In this document: one piece after another, positions 1 through 7,295 of the stretch
How positions within the stretch are numbered: the first letter of the stretch is position 1
How the letters are laid out: the number at the start of each line of letters is the position of its first letter
Assembly: GCA_964388965.1 (NCBI GenBank)
Contig: CAYMCP010000069.1
Coordinates: 1-19,137 of the forward strand
From: Albibeggiatoa sp964388965
GTDB taxonomy: Bacteria > Pseudomonadota > Gammaproteobacteria > Beggiatoales > Beggiatoaceae
Length of the DNA: 19,137 nt
Direction: 5' to 3'
Translations under genes and position numbers: made by a program
Notes under the pieces: model-generated
The model's database searches: none
Told to the model about the DNA's origin: nothing
What the model saw: only the letters and a program-made list of their open reading frames with translations

Positions 1-165
1 GCTTCTTATCAAAAGATTGGCTACTTAACCTAGATTTCAAATCGGTTCTATATCAATCGTAAAAACCAAGTTCGATTAGCTATAAGGCTTGATGTTTTAA
101 GTGAAGCACAATTAAAAGCAGATGCAAATTTATTGCGTATTTCTCAAGTTATGTCACAAGACTGA
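1..165 (+). pseudogene. C-terminal remnant of a YfiR-like (DUF4154) gene
   Basis: Reading in the frame that ends at TGA 163-165, positions 46-162 encode FYINRKNQVRL, then a stretch ending in LLRISQVMSQ. This aligns along its length with the C-terminus of the intact YfiR-like protein encoded at 643-1191 (FYQRDGKIRL ... LMRIAKLVKQ). The frame is closed by a TAG at 31-33, and the ten codons before it do not resemble the family. What is visible is therefore a 3' fragment and not an intact gene, though the window edge hides what lies upstream. The simplest reading is a duplicated yfiR-like gene whose upstream copy has decayed or been truncated. A frameshift near position 35 in an otherwise complete gene is the alternative. 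Confidence 0.6.
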
Positions 166-194
166 GTTATGTTAATCCAAGCAAATAGATAAAA

Positions 195-300
195 ACTGAG
201 AACTCCGAAAAACTTTTTTTGCCTATAATAAAATCAATCACTTATGCAAATACGCTCCACCTAAAATCAATGACTTACAAACTTTTTCAGAGTTTTCAGT
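195..300. repeat. 106-base imperfect inverted repeat
   Basis: The arms are 195-216 and 279-300. The second arm matches the reverse complement of the first at 19 of 22 positions (outer end ACTGAGAACTC / GAGTTTTCAGT). The 62-base centre is AT-rich and codes for nothing. The two ends are bordered by A-runs, so a target duplication cannot be judged. It could be a small MITE-like element or simply a large transcript hairpin. It sits between the YfiR remnant and the intact YfiR gene. Confidence 0.5.
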
Positions 301-323
301 AAAAATCACCTAACTTATCGCTC

Positions 324-354
324 AAGGCTGACCACCCACCGTCGGGCTTTTTTT
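324..354 (+). terminator. Rho-independent terminator
   Basis: AAGGCTGAC (324-332) and GTCGGGCTT (341-349) form a 9-bp stem with one G-G mismatch and one G-T pair around an 8-base loop. A run of T follows directly (348-354). It would end rightward transcription coming from the remnant gene at the left edge. Confidence 0.6.
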
Positions 355-363
355 CCTCGTCCC

Positions 364-460
364 AATGGTCTCCGTTGAAATGCAGCAAGGACGCTATACG
401 TCCTAATTTATTGTGAGTTGCAAATATAGAGTAAAATTTTCGTGTGAACTGCGTAACTCC
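364..460 (+). repeat. Dispersed intergenic repeat, copy A
   Basis: This stretch is repeated near the right edge of the window (18499-18565 continued at 18708-18739) in the same orientation. Shared blocks include AATGGTCTCCGTTG at the start and an identical stretch of about 38 bases from ATTTATTGTGAG to AAATTTTCGT. Inside it, AGGACG (388-393) and CGTCCT (399-404) form a perfect 6-bp hairpin around CTATA. The stem is kept in the other copy by changed but still pairing bases. Copy A is uninterrupted and shows what copy B looked like before its insertion. It lies upstream of the yfiR-like gene. I do not recognise the family. Confidence 0.7.
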
Positions 461-642
461 TACTTTTATTTGATTTGGCGCATGAAAACTAGGGAATAAA
501 CCGTATTAAATACTGTCAGAGCGCGATAAGCCCAATTAGTAAAAATGCTCATACCAAAAAGTTTCACATGTTTGACACGTTAAATTGCTATATTTACGTG
601 GTTAATATTCGTTTAAAAACAAACTCATCAGTAGGAATTCTC

Positions 643-1191
643 ATGCGTTGTTTTAAGCATTTTTATCGGCTAAGCCTAATAGCTATTTTAATGATACTGC
701 CTTTTACTGTAAATTCTGCTGTCAACGCGGCTGAAGAATATGAAATCAAGGCTGTGTATTTATTCAATCTGGGCAGTTTTATTTATTGGCCGGATGCCGA
801 AATGGACAAAGCGGAAAAATTTCACATTTGTGTATTAGGACAAGACCCGTTTGGTAATAATTTGGATTTTGTTGCGCAAGAAATTAATACGGTGCAAAAA
901 CGTCCAGTGCTATTGCACCGCGTTCAAAACGTATCGCAAACGCAAGCTTGTCATGTCGTGTTTATCGGCGAATCTGAGCAATTACGCTTGTCTTACATTT
1001 TGCAGCAGTTACAAAACAAACCGATTCTCACTGTCAGCGATATGGAGCGTTTTGTGGTAGAAGGCGGTATGGTGCAGTTTTATCAACGCGATGGCAAAAT
1101 TCGTTTAATGCTTGATCCTCAAGCTTTTACGGAAGCTGGCTTAAAAGCGTCTTCGCATTTAATGCGGATTGCCAAATTAGTTAAACAGTGA
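643..1191 (+). CDS. YfiR-family (DUF4154) periplasmic protein
   Basis: A 182-residue secreted protein. The start at 643 is chosen because AGGA (633-636) lies six bases ahead of it and because the first residues form a clean signal peptide (basic MRCFKHFYR, hydrophobic core, cleavage near SAVNA). The in-frame start at 568 would bury the signal peptide. The mature part shows the YfiR layout: EYEIKAVYLFNLGSFIYWP, then FHICVLGQDPFG, then ACHVVFIG, then a C-terminal VRL/IRL strand followed by a helix. Two mature cysteines are visible. In Pseudomonas, YfiR is a periplasmic repressor of the diguanylate cyclase YfiN. Here the partner in the unit is a TonB-dependent receptor: the reading frames overlap by four bases if the receptor begins at GTG 1188, and no cyclase gene is adjacent. 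The family call is firm; the biological role is inferred only loosely. Confidence 0.85.
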   Translation: MRCFKHFYRLSLIAILMILPFTVNSAVNAAEEYEIKAVYLFNLGSFIYWPDAEMDKAEKFHICVLGQDPFGNNLDFVAQEINTVQKRPVLLHRVQNVSQTQACHVVFIGESEQLRLSYILQQLQNKPILTVSDMERFVVEGGMVQFYQRDGKIRLMLDPQAFTEAGLKASSHLMRIAKLVKQ

Positions 1192-1202
1192 GAAAAAAAG
1201 TC

Positions 1203-3359
1203 ATGAGAATTTTAATCTTGAGCCTGATTTTGAATTTATCGCTGCCGCTGTTAGTAAGCGCATTTGAAGTCAACCCCGACAAGGCAGAACGTTTGCGTGG
1301 TTTGATTGATTTGCAATTGGAAGATTTAGCTAAGGTGGAAGTCAAGCTAGATGATGTATTTGATGTGTTTGATGGGCTGGTCAAGCAGCAAAGCGTCAAA
1401 GTCGCGTCCGGGATTCAGCAAAGCACTGCCACCGCGCCCGCTTCGACTTCTTTGATTACCGCGCAAGATATTGAGGCAATGGGCGCACGTAGTCTCGACG
1501 AAGTGCTGGAAGCTATACCCGGTCTGCACATCAGTTTGAATCAGGTTCGTTTCGCGCCACAATACGTGGTACGTGGAATGCACTCGGCAGCTAATTATGA
1601 AATTTTACTCATGGTTGACGGTGTGCCAGTCAAAAGTGTGACACACGGTGATAGTGGTCCTTGGTCGCCACCGCCGGTGCAAATGATTCGCCGCATTGAG
1701 GTGATTCGTGGTCCGGGTTCGGCATTGTACGGCGCGGACGCAGTGTCTGGTGTGATCAATATCATCACCAAAACCGCCGCCGATGTGCAAGGTACAGAAC
1801 TTGGCTTGCGCGTTGGCAGTCACCAAAGCTATAACCCTTGGCTGTTGTATGGCGGTACGCATCAGGGTTTCAAGTTGGCGTTGAGTTTGGATTATTTAGA
1901 CACGGACGGACATCAAGAAACCGTACATCAAGACGCACAATCTTTATTGGACGCGGCGACGGGTACGCAGGTCAGCGAAGCACCGGGGCGTGCCCACTTA
2001 CAACAGCAAAATTTGAATTTTCACGCCAATGCGGTAAAAGATCATTGGCGCGTCAATTTTAATTGGCTGCGCAACCGCAATATCGGCGCGGCACTGGGTC
2101 CTGCTTTGGTGATAAGCCCAGAGGAATATCAAGAAATCGATCAGTGGTATGCTGACATCAGTTACCTCAATCCCACGTTTAGCAAAGATTGGGAACTGGG
2201 CTTTAAGCTCAGTTACCGCGACATGGCAGATGATTGGTTTAACACCTACTCTGCGCGTCCCGGCGCGGTCCGTAACGGCGAGTTTCTTCCCTACGGTTCG
2301 CCCAACAATACGGGCCATTATCAACGCCAAACCCGTTTGGATTTAAGCAGCAGCTATCGCGGTTTAGCTAAACACACTTGGCGTTTTGGCGCGGGCTATT
2401 GGTATATTGATCTGCACAGCACACCTTGGTCTTTTCTGCTCGACAAAAGCGTACCCAATTTTGTGAATGTACGTCCTTTAGGCATGGTAATCATTCCCGA
2501 AAACATCCGCAAAAATAGCTATGCTTTCGTGCAAGATACTTGGCGTTTCGTGCCTAACTGGGAATTGACTTGGGGTGTGCGTCACGATCAATATTCCGAC
2601 TTTGACAACACTACCAACCCCCGCGCCGCGTTGGTGTGGCAAATTCAGCCCAAATTGACCGCGAAACTTTTATATGGTACGGCTTTCCGTGCGCCCTCTT
2701 TTGTCGAAATGTACACGCCGCGTAACCTTGCGCTAGTTGGCAATCCTGACTTGGATGCAGAGAAAAACACCACTTGGGAATTGGGTTTTGACTACCGCGC
2801 CAACGAGAAACTTTATCTCACTGGCAACTTATTTAGCTATGAAGTCAAAGATAAGATATTGCGTCGCCTACTACCCGATGCAGGATCAAGCAGCGGCGCG
2901 ATTTACACGTACGATAATGTGGGTACGCTTAAAGGACGTGGTTTTGAACTCGAAAGCCGTTGGAAAATCAATAACAAATCCAGTCTGTTAGCCAATTATG
3001 CCTATACCCAAGTAGAAACTGATGACGGTATTGAGGCAGGCAATTATCCACATCATCAAGTGTATTTGCGCCACGACTGGCTGCTGGGACATAGCTGGTT
3101 TTTCGATACGCGAGTCAATTGGGTTGCCAACCGCGACCGCCCTGCTAATGATTTGCGCGACCCGTTAGAGGATTATATCGAACTGGATATGACACTACGT
3201 TACAAAGATATGGGACATAAAAATCCTTGGAATATCGCGCTTGGTGTGCGCAATTTGCTCGACGAAGACCGCCGTGAACCCGGTGATCCGCGTCTCATTG
3301 GCGATTACCCCAAAGCTGGACGTGAGTGGTTTATGGAATTGCGTTACAAATTTCGGTAA
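1203..3359 (+). CDS. TonB-dependent outer-membrane receptor
   Basis: A 718-residue receptor of normal length for the family. It has a Sec signal peptide (MRILILSLILNLSLPLLVSA), then a short N-terminal segment with DLQLEDLAKVEV, as in receptors paired with YfiR-like proteins. A plug domain of about 110 residues follows (TSLITAQDIEAMGARSLDEV, VRGM, RIEVIRGPGSALYGADAVSG, VINIITK). The rest is an alternating-strand barrel with FRAPSFVEMYTP and a terminal strand ending in aromatic-basic residues (ELRYKFR). An in-frame GTG at 1188 overlaps the stop of the YfiR gene (GTGA) and is the alternative start; ATG 1203 gives the better signal peptide. It would import an unidentified ligand across the outer membrane using TonB energy; no substrate can be read from sequence. 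The gene is visibly richer in GC than the flanking DNA. Confidence 0.93.
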   Translation: MRILILSLILNLSLPLLVSAFEVNPDKAERLRGLIDLQLEDLAKVEVKLDDVFDVFDGLVKQQSVKVASGIQQSTATAPASTSLITAQDIEAMGARSLDEVLEAIPGLHISLNQVRFAPQYVVRGMHSAANYEILLMVDGVPVKSVTHGDSGPWSPPPVQMIRRIEVIRGPGSALYGADAVSGVINIITKTAADVQGTELGLRVGSHQSYNPWLLYGGTHQGFKLALSLDYLDTDGHQETVHQDAQSLLDAATGTQVSEAPGRAHLQQQNLNFHANAVKDHWRVNFNWLRNRNIGAALGPALVISPEEYQEIDQWYADISYLNPTFSKDWELGFKLSYRDMADDWFNTYSARPGAVRNGEFLPYGSPNNTGHYQRQTRLDLSSSYRGLAKHTWRFGAGYWYIDLHSTPWSFLLDKSVPNFVNVRPLGMVIIPENIRKNSYAFVQDTWRFVPNWELTWGVRHDQYSDFDNTTNPRAALVWQIQPKLTAKLLYGTAFRAPSFVEMYTPRNLALVGNPDLDAEKNTTWELGFDYRANEKLYLTGNLFSYEVKDKILRRLLPDAGSSSGAIYTYDNVGTLKGRGFELESRWKINNKSSLLANYAYTQVETDDGIEAGNYPHHQVYLRHDWLLGHSWFFDTRVNWVANRDRPANDLRDPLEDYIELDMTLRYKDMGHKNPWNIALGVRNLLDEDRREPGDPRLIGDYPKAGREWFMELRYKFR

Positions 3360-3400
3360 GTCTCGGTGCATGGCAAAGCGCGTTACGTCAATTCATCATG

Positions 3401-3448
3401 GTCATAAAACCTTCGCAAATATTGTCCGGCATAGATTGGTTTTATGAC
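3401..3448. terminator. Perfect 11-bp inverted repeat between convergent genes
   Basis: GTCATAAAACC (3401-3411) is repeated exactly inverted as GGTTTTATGAC (3438-3448) with a 26-base loop. It lies in the 110-base gap between the convergent receptor and methyltransferase genes. It may serve as a two-way terminator, although no clear T-run follows on the plus strand and the loop is long. Confidence 0.4.
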
Positions 3449-3469
3449 TTCAAACTGCACTGATATTTT

Positions 3470-4984
3470 TTACTGCATTAACAACGCTGCTTTTGCTAAT
3501 GATTGTAGACTATTTTCAAGCACTTGCTGAAATAAAACTTGTTTTTCCTCAGTAGATAATTCCACATTTTGCCCATTTCTACTGACATCCAAACGATATT
3601 TTTGTGTATCCATACCATGTTGGATTAATCGTTTCAAATCGGTTTGATTATGTTGTCCATCCAAATACGGTAATAAATACAGACAAACAACATCATTAAT
3701 TTCAACGGGTTCATTACGCAAATTTGTTACTTGCGTTCGACCTGCTGCAACCTGCGCTCTGGCTAATGGACTGGCAAAAGGTTGTGTACTAATTGTTGTC
3801 GTATAGGTCTCAGGCTCATGGTGTAGCTCGATTATACCCTGCATACAACACGAAAATAGCATTTCTAAAATGATCGGCGTTTTAGTTTTTTCCAATAATT
3901 CTGCAACCGTCAAATATCTAGGATATTGTTGACCTAAATAAATAAATACTTGTTTTATATCAGGATTTTCTATCGTAACCGTACCGTGACTGCTGACAAA
4001 ATGTGTTGTATCACCTTCCTGTTTTAATTGAAAATCACAACATAAATAAAAATTATTAATTAATTCCACGTCCAAAGTACGATTTAGCTCAATACCCTTG
4101 TGTACTAGTAGAGTATGCCGATAACGCCGATTGCGCGCAAAATCCATATATTGCTCTTGTTGTAAAATATTATGCTCAAATACCGCTAAATTTTGTTGTA
4201 AATCAGCGGCTAAATTTTGTGGCAACATGGTTTTGAGAAACGCATCACCCAAATAATCTAATTCTTGTTCGTGTGCACGTAACATAAACTCGGTAAATAA
4301 TATTGGTTCATTATCGTGATCAATATAATTTAAATACAATTCTGGATGCGGAAGTTGTTGAAATATTTGATATTCCTCTTGTAACATTAAACTGTACGCA
4401 GTATTTGCATCACGGTTTGCCGCAATCAGAAATTGGAATAAAGCATGTAACTGTGCTAGGCGTTGTTGGGAATCTTTCATGCCCATGCTGTGATAACGTA
4501 ACATCTGGCGCACAATGCGACGCGAATCGCCCGCAGGACTGGTATCATAACTCACATAAGCAATGCCGTTCGCCGATAAAAGTTGTTTACAGAGTTGCAG
4601 AATTTTCTTTTTGACTTCACTACTGCCCCAAGAATAAATGCCATGCACGATAATATAATCAAACTGTCCAAAACTCGTATCTATTTCCAAAATATCCACA
4701 ACTTTTAGGTTAATATTATGTAACTTTGCCTGATTAGCAAATTGTTGTGCCTGAGCAATTTCGCTTGCTGATTTGTCGATTGCCCAGCATTCTGATTGTG
4801 GTAGACTTTGCGCAATGCCTAGAATATTACTACCGTCTCCGCAAGCCAATTCCAATATACGATGTGGTTTTGCTGCTTGCATTCCGAATAATTTCGCAAT
4901 TGTAGCAAGGTGATAGGGGTGTGTATAAGGCATTACTTGCGATGTGTAAGGTAGTTCATCTATAAAAGTTAATGGTAGTACCAT
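3470..4984 (-). CDS. Class I SAM methyltransferase with methyltransferase regulatory domain
   Basis: A 504-residue cytoplasmic protein with no signal or membrane segment. Residues 20-190 are a Rossmann-type methyltransferase: motif I ELACGDGSN at 45-53, the acidic end of strand 2 at D70 (CWAIDKSASEIAQAQ), and FDYIIVHGIYSW around 125-137. From about residue 210 to 300 it matches the family known as methyltransferase regulatory domain (PF10119), followed by a C-terminal region of about 180 residues of unclear fold. The start is supported by AGGA five to six bases upstream on the minus strand. It is monocistronic here, divergent from the DUF302/DsrC-like pair and convergent with the TonB receptor. 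The methylated substrate cannot be told from sequence. Confidence 0.85.
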   Translation of the reverse strand: MVLPLTFIDELPYTSQVMPYTHPYHLATIAKLFGMQAAKPHRILELACGDGSNILGIAQSLPQSECWAIDKSASEIAQAQQFANQAKLHNINLKVVDILEIDTSFGQFDYIIVHGIYSWGSSEVKKKILQLCKQLLSANGIAYVSYDTSPAGDSRRIVRQMLRYHSMGMKDSQQRLAQLHALFQFLIAANRDANTAYSLMLQEEYQIFQQLPHPELYLNYIDHDNEPILFTEFMLRAHEQELDYLGDAFLKTMLPQNLAADLQQNLAVFEHNILQQEQYMDFARNRRYRHTLLVHKGIELNRTLDVELINNFYLCCDFQLKQEGDTTHFVSSHGTVTIENPDIKQVFIYLGQQYPRYLTVAELLEKTKTPIILEMLFSCCMQGIIELHHEPETYTTTISTQPFASPLARAQVAAGRTQVTNLRNEPVEINDVVCLYLLPYLDGQHNQTDLKRLIQHGMDTQKYRLDVSRNGQNVELSTEEKQVLFQQVLENSLQSLAKAALLMQ

Positions 4985-5031
4985 AATTATCCTTTATCCG
5001 CGTTTGGCTTGATAAGTAGTAAAATACCCAA

Positions 5032-5042
5032 ACCTGTCAGGT
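5032..5042. promoter_or_regulatory. Short palindrome in a divergent intergenic region
   Basis: ACCTGTCAGGT is an 11-base palindrome with one central base. It sits in the 149-base gap between the divergent methyltransferase and DUF302 genes. It could be an operator or part of a small dispersed palindrome. No convincing -35/-10 pair is seen around it. Confidence 0.25.
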
Positions 5043-5133
5043 ATGAGCTAGCCTACAGAATCACTTTAGATCTAGCGTATTAAAAAAACAAGTAAAACTT
5101 TTTTGACTCGCTATCCCTAACAAAGGAGCAATT

Positions 5134-5628
5134 ATGCTGAAAACAACACTATTCACCTTAATCATACTATTGAGCTTCAATTCGTTGGCAGAAGAGGCTA
5201 CTGCACCGTTTACGATTACTCAAACTGTGGTTAAAATGCCCTTGGCAGAAGATGTATCACTCGATGATGCCATTGATTCAATGAAATCACGCGCAAATGC
5301 CTTGAATATGAAATTAGTTGCGCACCAACCCATGCACAAAGAGCATGAATCAATGGGTTTGGATAATATTCACCGTATTGAAATTTTTCAATTTTGTTAT
5401 GCTGACATCGCTAAAGAAATGATCGAATATGATACTAATTTTGCCGCTTATATGCCTTGTCGTATCATCGCTTTAGAAGATACTGAGGGTAAACCATGGT
5501 TGATCATGACAAATTTGGAAATGTTGATTAGAATGGCTAATTTACCTGAAAACTTACTTGAATCTGCAAAAAAAGTAAGCGATGCGCTAATGGAAATCAT
5601 GGAAGCGGGTGCAAACGGTGATTTTTAG
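5134..5628 (+). CDS. Secreted DUF302-domain protein
   Basis: A 164-residue protein with a Sec signal peptide (cleavage near NSLA, residue 19). AAAGGAG (5122-5128) lies five bases before the ATG. The mature part is a DUF302 domain: a strand with TVVKMPLAEDVSLDDAI, a central IEIFQFCYADIAKEMI, and AAYMPCRIIALEDTEGKPW followed by NLEMLI. Two cysteines, C88 and C109, fall in the two best-kept segments. The biochemical role of DUF302 is not established; members are frequent near sulfur-oxidation genes. It is followed after 61 bases by the DsrC-like gene on the same strand, so the two probably share a transcript, although this product is periplasmic and DsrC proteins are cytoplasmic. Confidence 0.85.
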   Translation: MLKTTLFTLIILLSFNSLAEEATAPFTITQTVVKMPLAEDVSLDDAIDSMKSRANALNMKLVAHQPMHKEHESMGLDNIHRIEIFQFCYADIAKEMIEYDTNFAAYMPCRIIALEDTEGKPWLIMTNLEMLIRMANLPENLLESAKKVSDALMEIMEAGANGDF

Positions 5629-5689
5629 CTATTTAAGAATCAACAATTTTATTATCATTTCCTAACAACAATAATTTGGAGGACTCCTT

Positions 5690-6034
5690 ATGCCTTACGA
5701 GCTCAATGGAAAAACAATTGAAACTGATGCAAATGGTTTCTTAGTGGACGTGGCAGACTGGACTGAAGAGCTTGCTGTCATCATTGCCAAGTCAGAAGGA
5801 ATTGAAGATTTAACGGAGAAACATTGGGATTTGGTTAACTATTTACGTGATGAATACATCAATAATGGTAGTAATCAACCCAATATGCGCAATATCGTTA
5901 AAGCGATGCAGAAAAAGTGGAATGACAAGTCCGTTAATGCTAAGTCTTTGTATGATCTGTACCCTAAAAATCCAGATAAAGAGGCTAGTAAAATTGGTGG
6001 CTTACCCGATACTAAACGTAAAGGTGGTTACTAA
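5690..6034 (+). CDS. DsrC/TusE-family protein without cysteines
   Basis: A 114-residue cytoplasmic protein of the usual DsrC length, with the family signature: N-terminal DANGFLVDVADWTEELA, then LTEKHWDLVNYLRDEYINNG, NMRNIVKAM, SLYDLYPKNPDKEA and the C-terminal arm KIGGLPDTKRKGGY. In true DsrC the mobile C-terminal arm carries two redox cysteines about ten residues apart, and TusE keeps the last one. Here the first position is serine (S100), the last is replaced, and the whole protein has no cysteine. It therefore cannot act as the persulfide or trisulfide carrier. A regulatory or structural role, as proposed for other cysteine-free DsrC relatives, is more likely. A strong TGGAGGA site lies six bases before the ATG. 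It follows the DUF302 gene. Confidence 0.9.
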   Translation: MPYELNGKTIETDANGFLVDVADWTEELAVIIAKSEGIEDLTEKHWDLVNYLRDEYINNGSNQPNMRNIVKAMQKKWNDKSVNAKSLYDLYPKNPDKEASKIGGLPDTKRKGGY

Positions 6035-6115
6035 TTCCTAATACATTACCTGAAATTTAATGTACTTAAAACTTATTTTACAGGTGATGTGTTACGAAAA
6101 TAATGATTTTTATAC

Positions 6116-6141
6116 GTTGGGCTACTCCATCACAGCCCAAC
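6116..6141. repeat. Perfect 8-bp inverted repeat, REP-like hairpin
   Basis: GTTGGGCT (6116-6123) and AGCCCAAC (6134-6141) are exact inverted copies around a 10-base loop. They lie in the 213-base gap between the DsrC-like and DUF58 genes. There is no T-run after it on the plus strand, so it is a weak terminator candidate and may instead be a REP-type element. Confidence 0.45.
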
Positions 6142-6182
6142 TTACAAGCGTTCAAAATAAGAGCAGAAAAATAATTTTTCTT

Positions 6183-6244
6183 GATTTTTAAGCAATATCA
6201 GTCAAAAATAAACGCCACCTGAAATATCAATTGATTTAAAAATC
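6183..6244. repeat. Inverted repeat ending just before the DUF58 start codon
   Basis: GATTTTTAA (6183-6191) and TTAAAAATC (6236-6244) are exact inverted copies with a 44-base loop. The second arm ends three bases before ATG 6248, where a ribosome site would lie. No Shine-Dalgarno sequence is visible there. A pairing transcript could limit translation of the DUF58 gene, but the arms are AT-only and weak. Confidence 0.3.
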
Positions 6245-6247
6245 TCA

Positions 6248-7249
6248 ATGTTGAAACAATTGCAAAAATTCATTAAATATTATCCCTCTCAAGCACGAAA
6301 TACTGTACAGCTTGGTCGTGACCAAGTTTATATTTTGCCGACTCAACACGGTTTTTTATTTACGCTAATATTATTCGTAATGCTGTTAGGTTCAATTAAT
6401 TATAATAATAATATGGGTTTTTTACTTACATTTTTATTAGCAAGTACAGCGTTGGTTTCAATGTTACACAGTCATTATATGTTGCATGGATTAAAAGTGT
6501 CAGTAGGCAAAGTCAACCCTGTATTTGTTGGCGAACAAGCGCAATTTCAGCTTTGGATAGATAATCAAAATCAAGCAGCACGTTATGCTCTACATTGGTC
6601 TTTTGGATATAAAAATATCAAAAATTTAATTAATTGGCTATTAGGTAATAATGATACTGTTCCGATTTTATCAATAGATATTCCCGCCGACCAAAAGATA
6701 ATTATGACTATTCCCATGATGGTTACAAAGCGCGGTAGACTTAAATTAGAACCGTTGACAGTTTCCAGTCGTTTTCCATTTGGTTTATTTTATGTGTGGG
6801 GTTTTGTGTATTTAGATGTATCAACATTGGCTTATCCCGCGCCATTAGGACAACGCCAATTGCCCAAAGGTAGCCAAGACGAGGCGCAAGCAGAAACTTC
6901 TGCATTACAATTAGGAAATAGTGGTGATGATTTTATTGGTTATCGAAATTATAAAGTGGGCGATTCGCCAAAGCATGTGGATTGGAAAGCAGTTGCAAAA
7001 GGACAAGGTTGGTACATTAAGCAATTTGGTGGATCAAGTAGCACCAGCTTATGGCTTAGTTGGGAGCAAGTTCGTCATTTAAATCTTGAGGCTGCATTAT
7101 CACAATTATGTCTTTGGGTATTGATCGCAGACAGCCAAAATGCAAAATATGGGTTACAGTTGCCAAATGAAACAATTAAACCCAATTCGGGCGAGCAGCA
7201 CCGGGAAAAATGTTTACACATATTGGCATTGTATGGACTCGATACATAA
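6248..7249 (+). CDS. DUF58-domain membrane-anchored protein
   Basis: A 333-residue protein. Two hydrophobic segments lie at roughly residues 35-53 and 57-75 (FLFTLILFVMLLGSINY, then MGFLLTFLLASTALVSML). A beta-rich region with KRGRLKLEPLTVSSRFPFGL follows, and then the DUF58 signature near residues 228-262 (YRNYKVGDSPKHVDWKAVAK, WYIKQF). DUF58 proteins usually sit between a MoxR ATPase gene and a transglutaminase-like TgpA gene, and are thought to work with MoxR on membrane or secreted complexes. Neither partner is present here: the next gene downstream is convergent. Its start has no evident ribosome site, so the exact N-terminus is less certain than the family call. Confidence 0.88.
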   Translation: MLKQLQKFIKYYPSQARNTVQLGRDQVYILPTQHGFLFTLILFVMLLGSINYNNNMGFLLTFLLASTALVSMLHSHYMLHGLKVSVGKVNPVFVGEQAQFQLWIDNQNQAARYALHWSFGYKNIKNLINWLLGNNDTVPILSIDIPADQKIIMTIPMMVTKRGRLKLEPLTVSSRFPFGLFYVWGFVYLDVSTLAYPAPLGQRQLPKGSQDEAQAETSALQLGNSGDDFIGYRNYKVGDSPKHVDWKAVAKGQGWYIKQFGGSSSTSLWLSWEQVRHLNLEAALSQLCLWVLIADSQNAKYGLQLPNETIKPNSGEQHREKCLHILALYGLDT

Positions 7250-7295
7250 TAATATTTTTTTAAAACGTGAAGTTATAAAACCATTTATTTTAATG

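Larger units (their letters stand above)
166..642. other. Gene-free, repeat-rich 477-base spacer
   Basis: I see no credible coding sequence here. The spacer holds a 106-base imperfect inverted repeat (195-300), a rho-independent terminator (324-354) and copy A of a dispersed repeat (364-460). An in-frame upstream extension of the next gene exists from 568, but the good ribosome site lies at 633-636, so 568-642 is treated as leader. A TTGACA at 572-577 has no well-spaced -10 box, so I do not call a promoter from it. Confidence 0.6.

Noticed and set aside
572..596. Sigma-70 promoter TTGACA before the yfiR-like gene
   Set aside because: The nearest -10-like hexamers are 11 to 13 bases away, too close for a normal promoter.
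3241..3447. Plus-strand open frame overlapping the receptor 3' end
   Set aside because: It is an out-of-frame shadow of the TonB receptor gene running into the inverted repeat.
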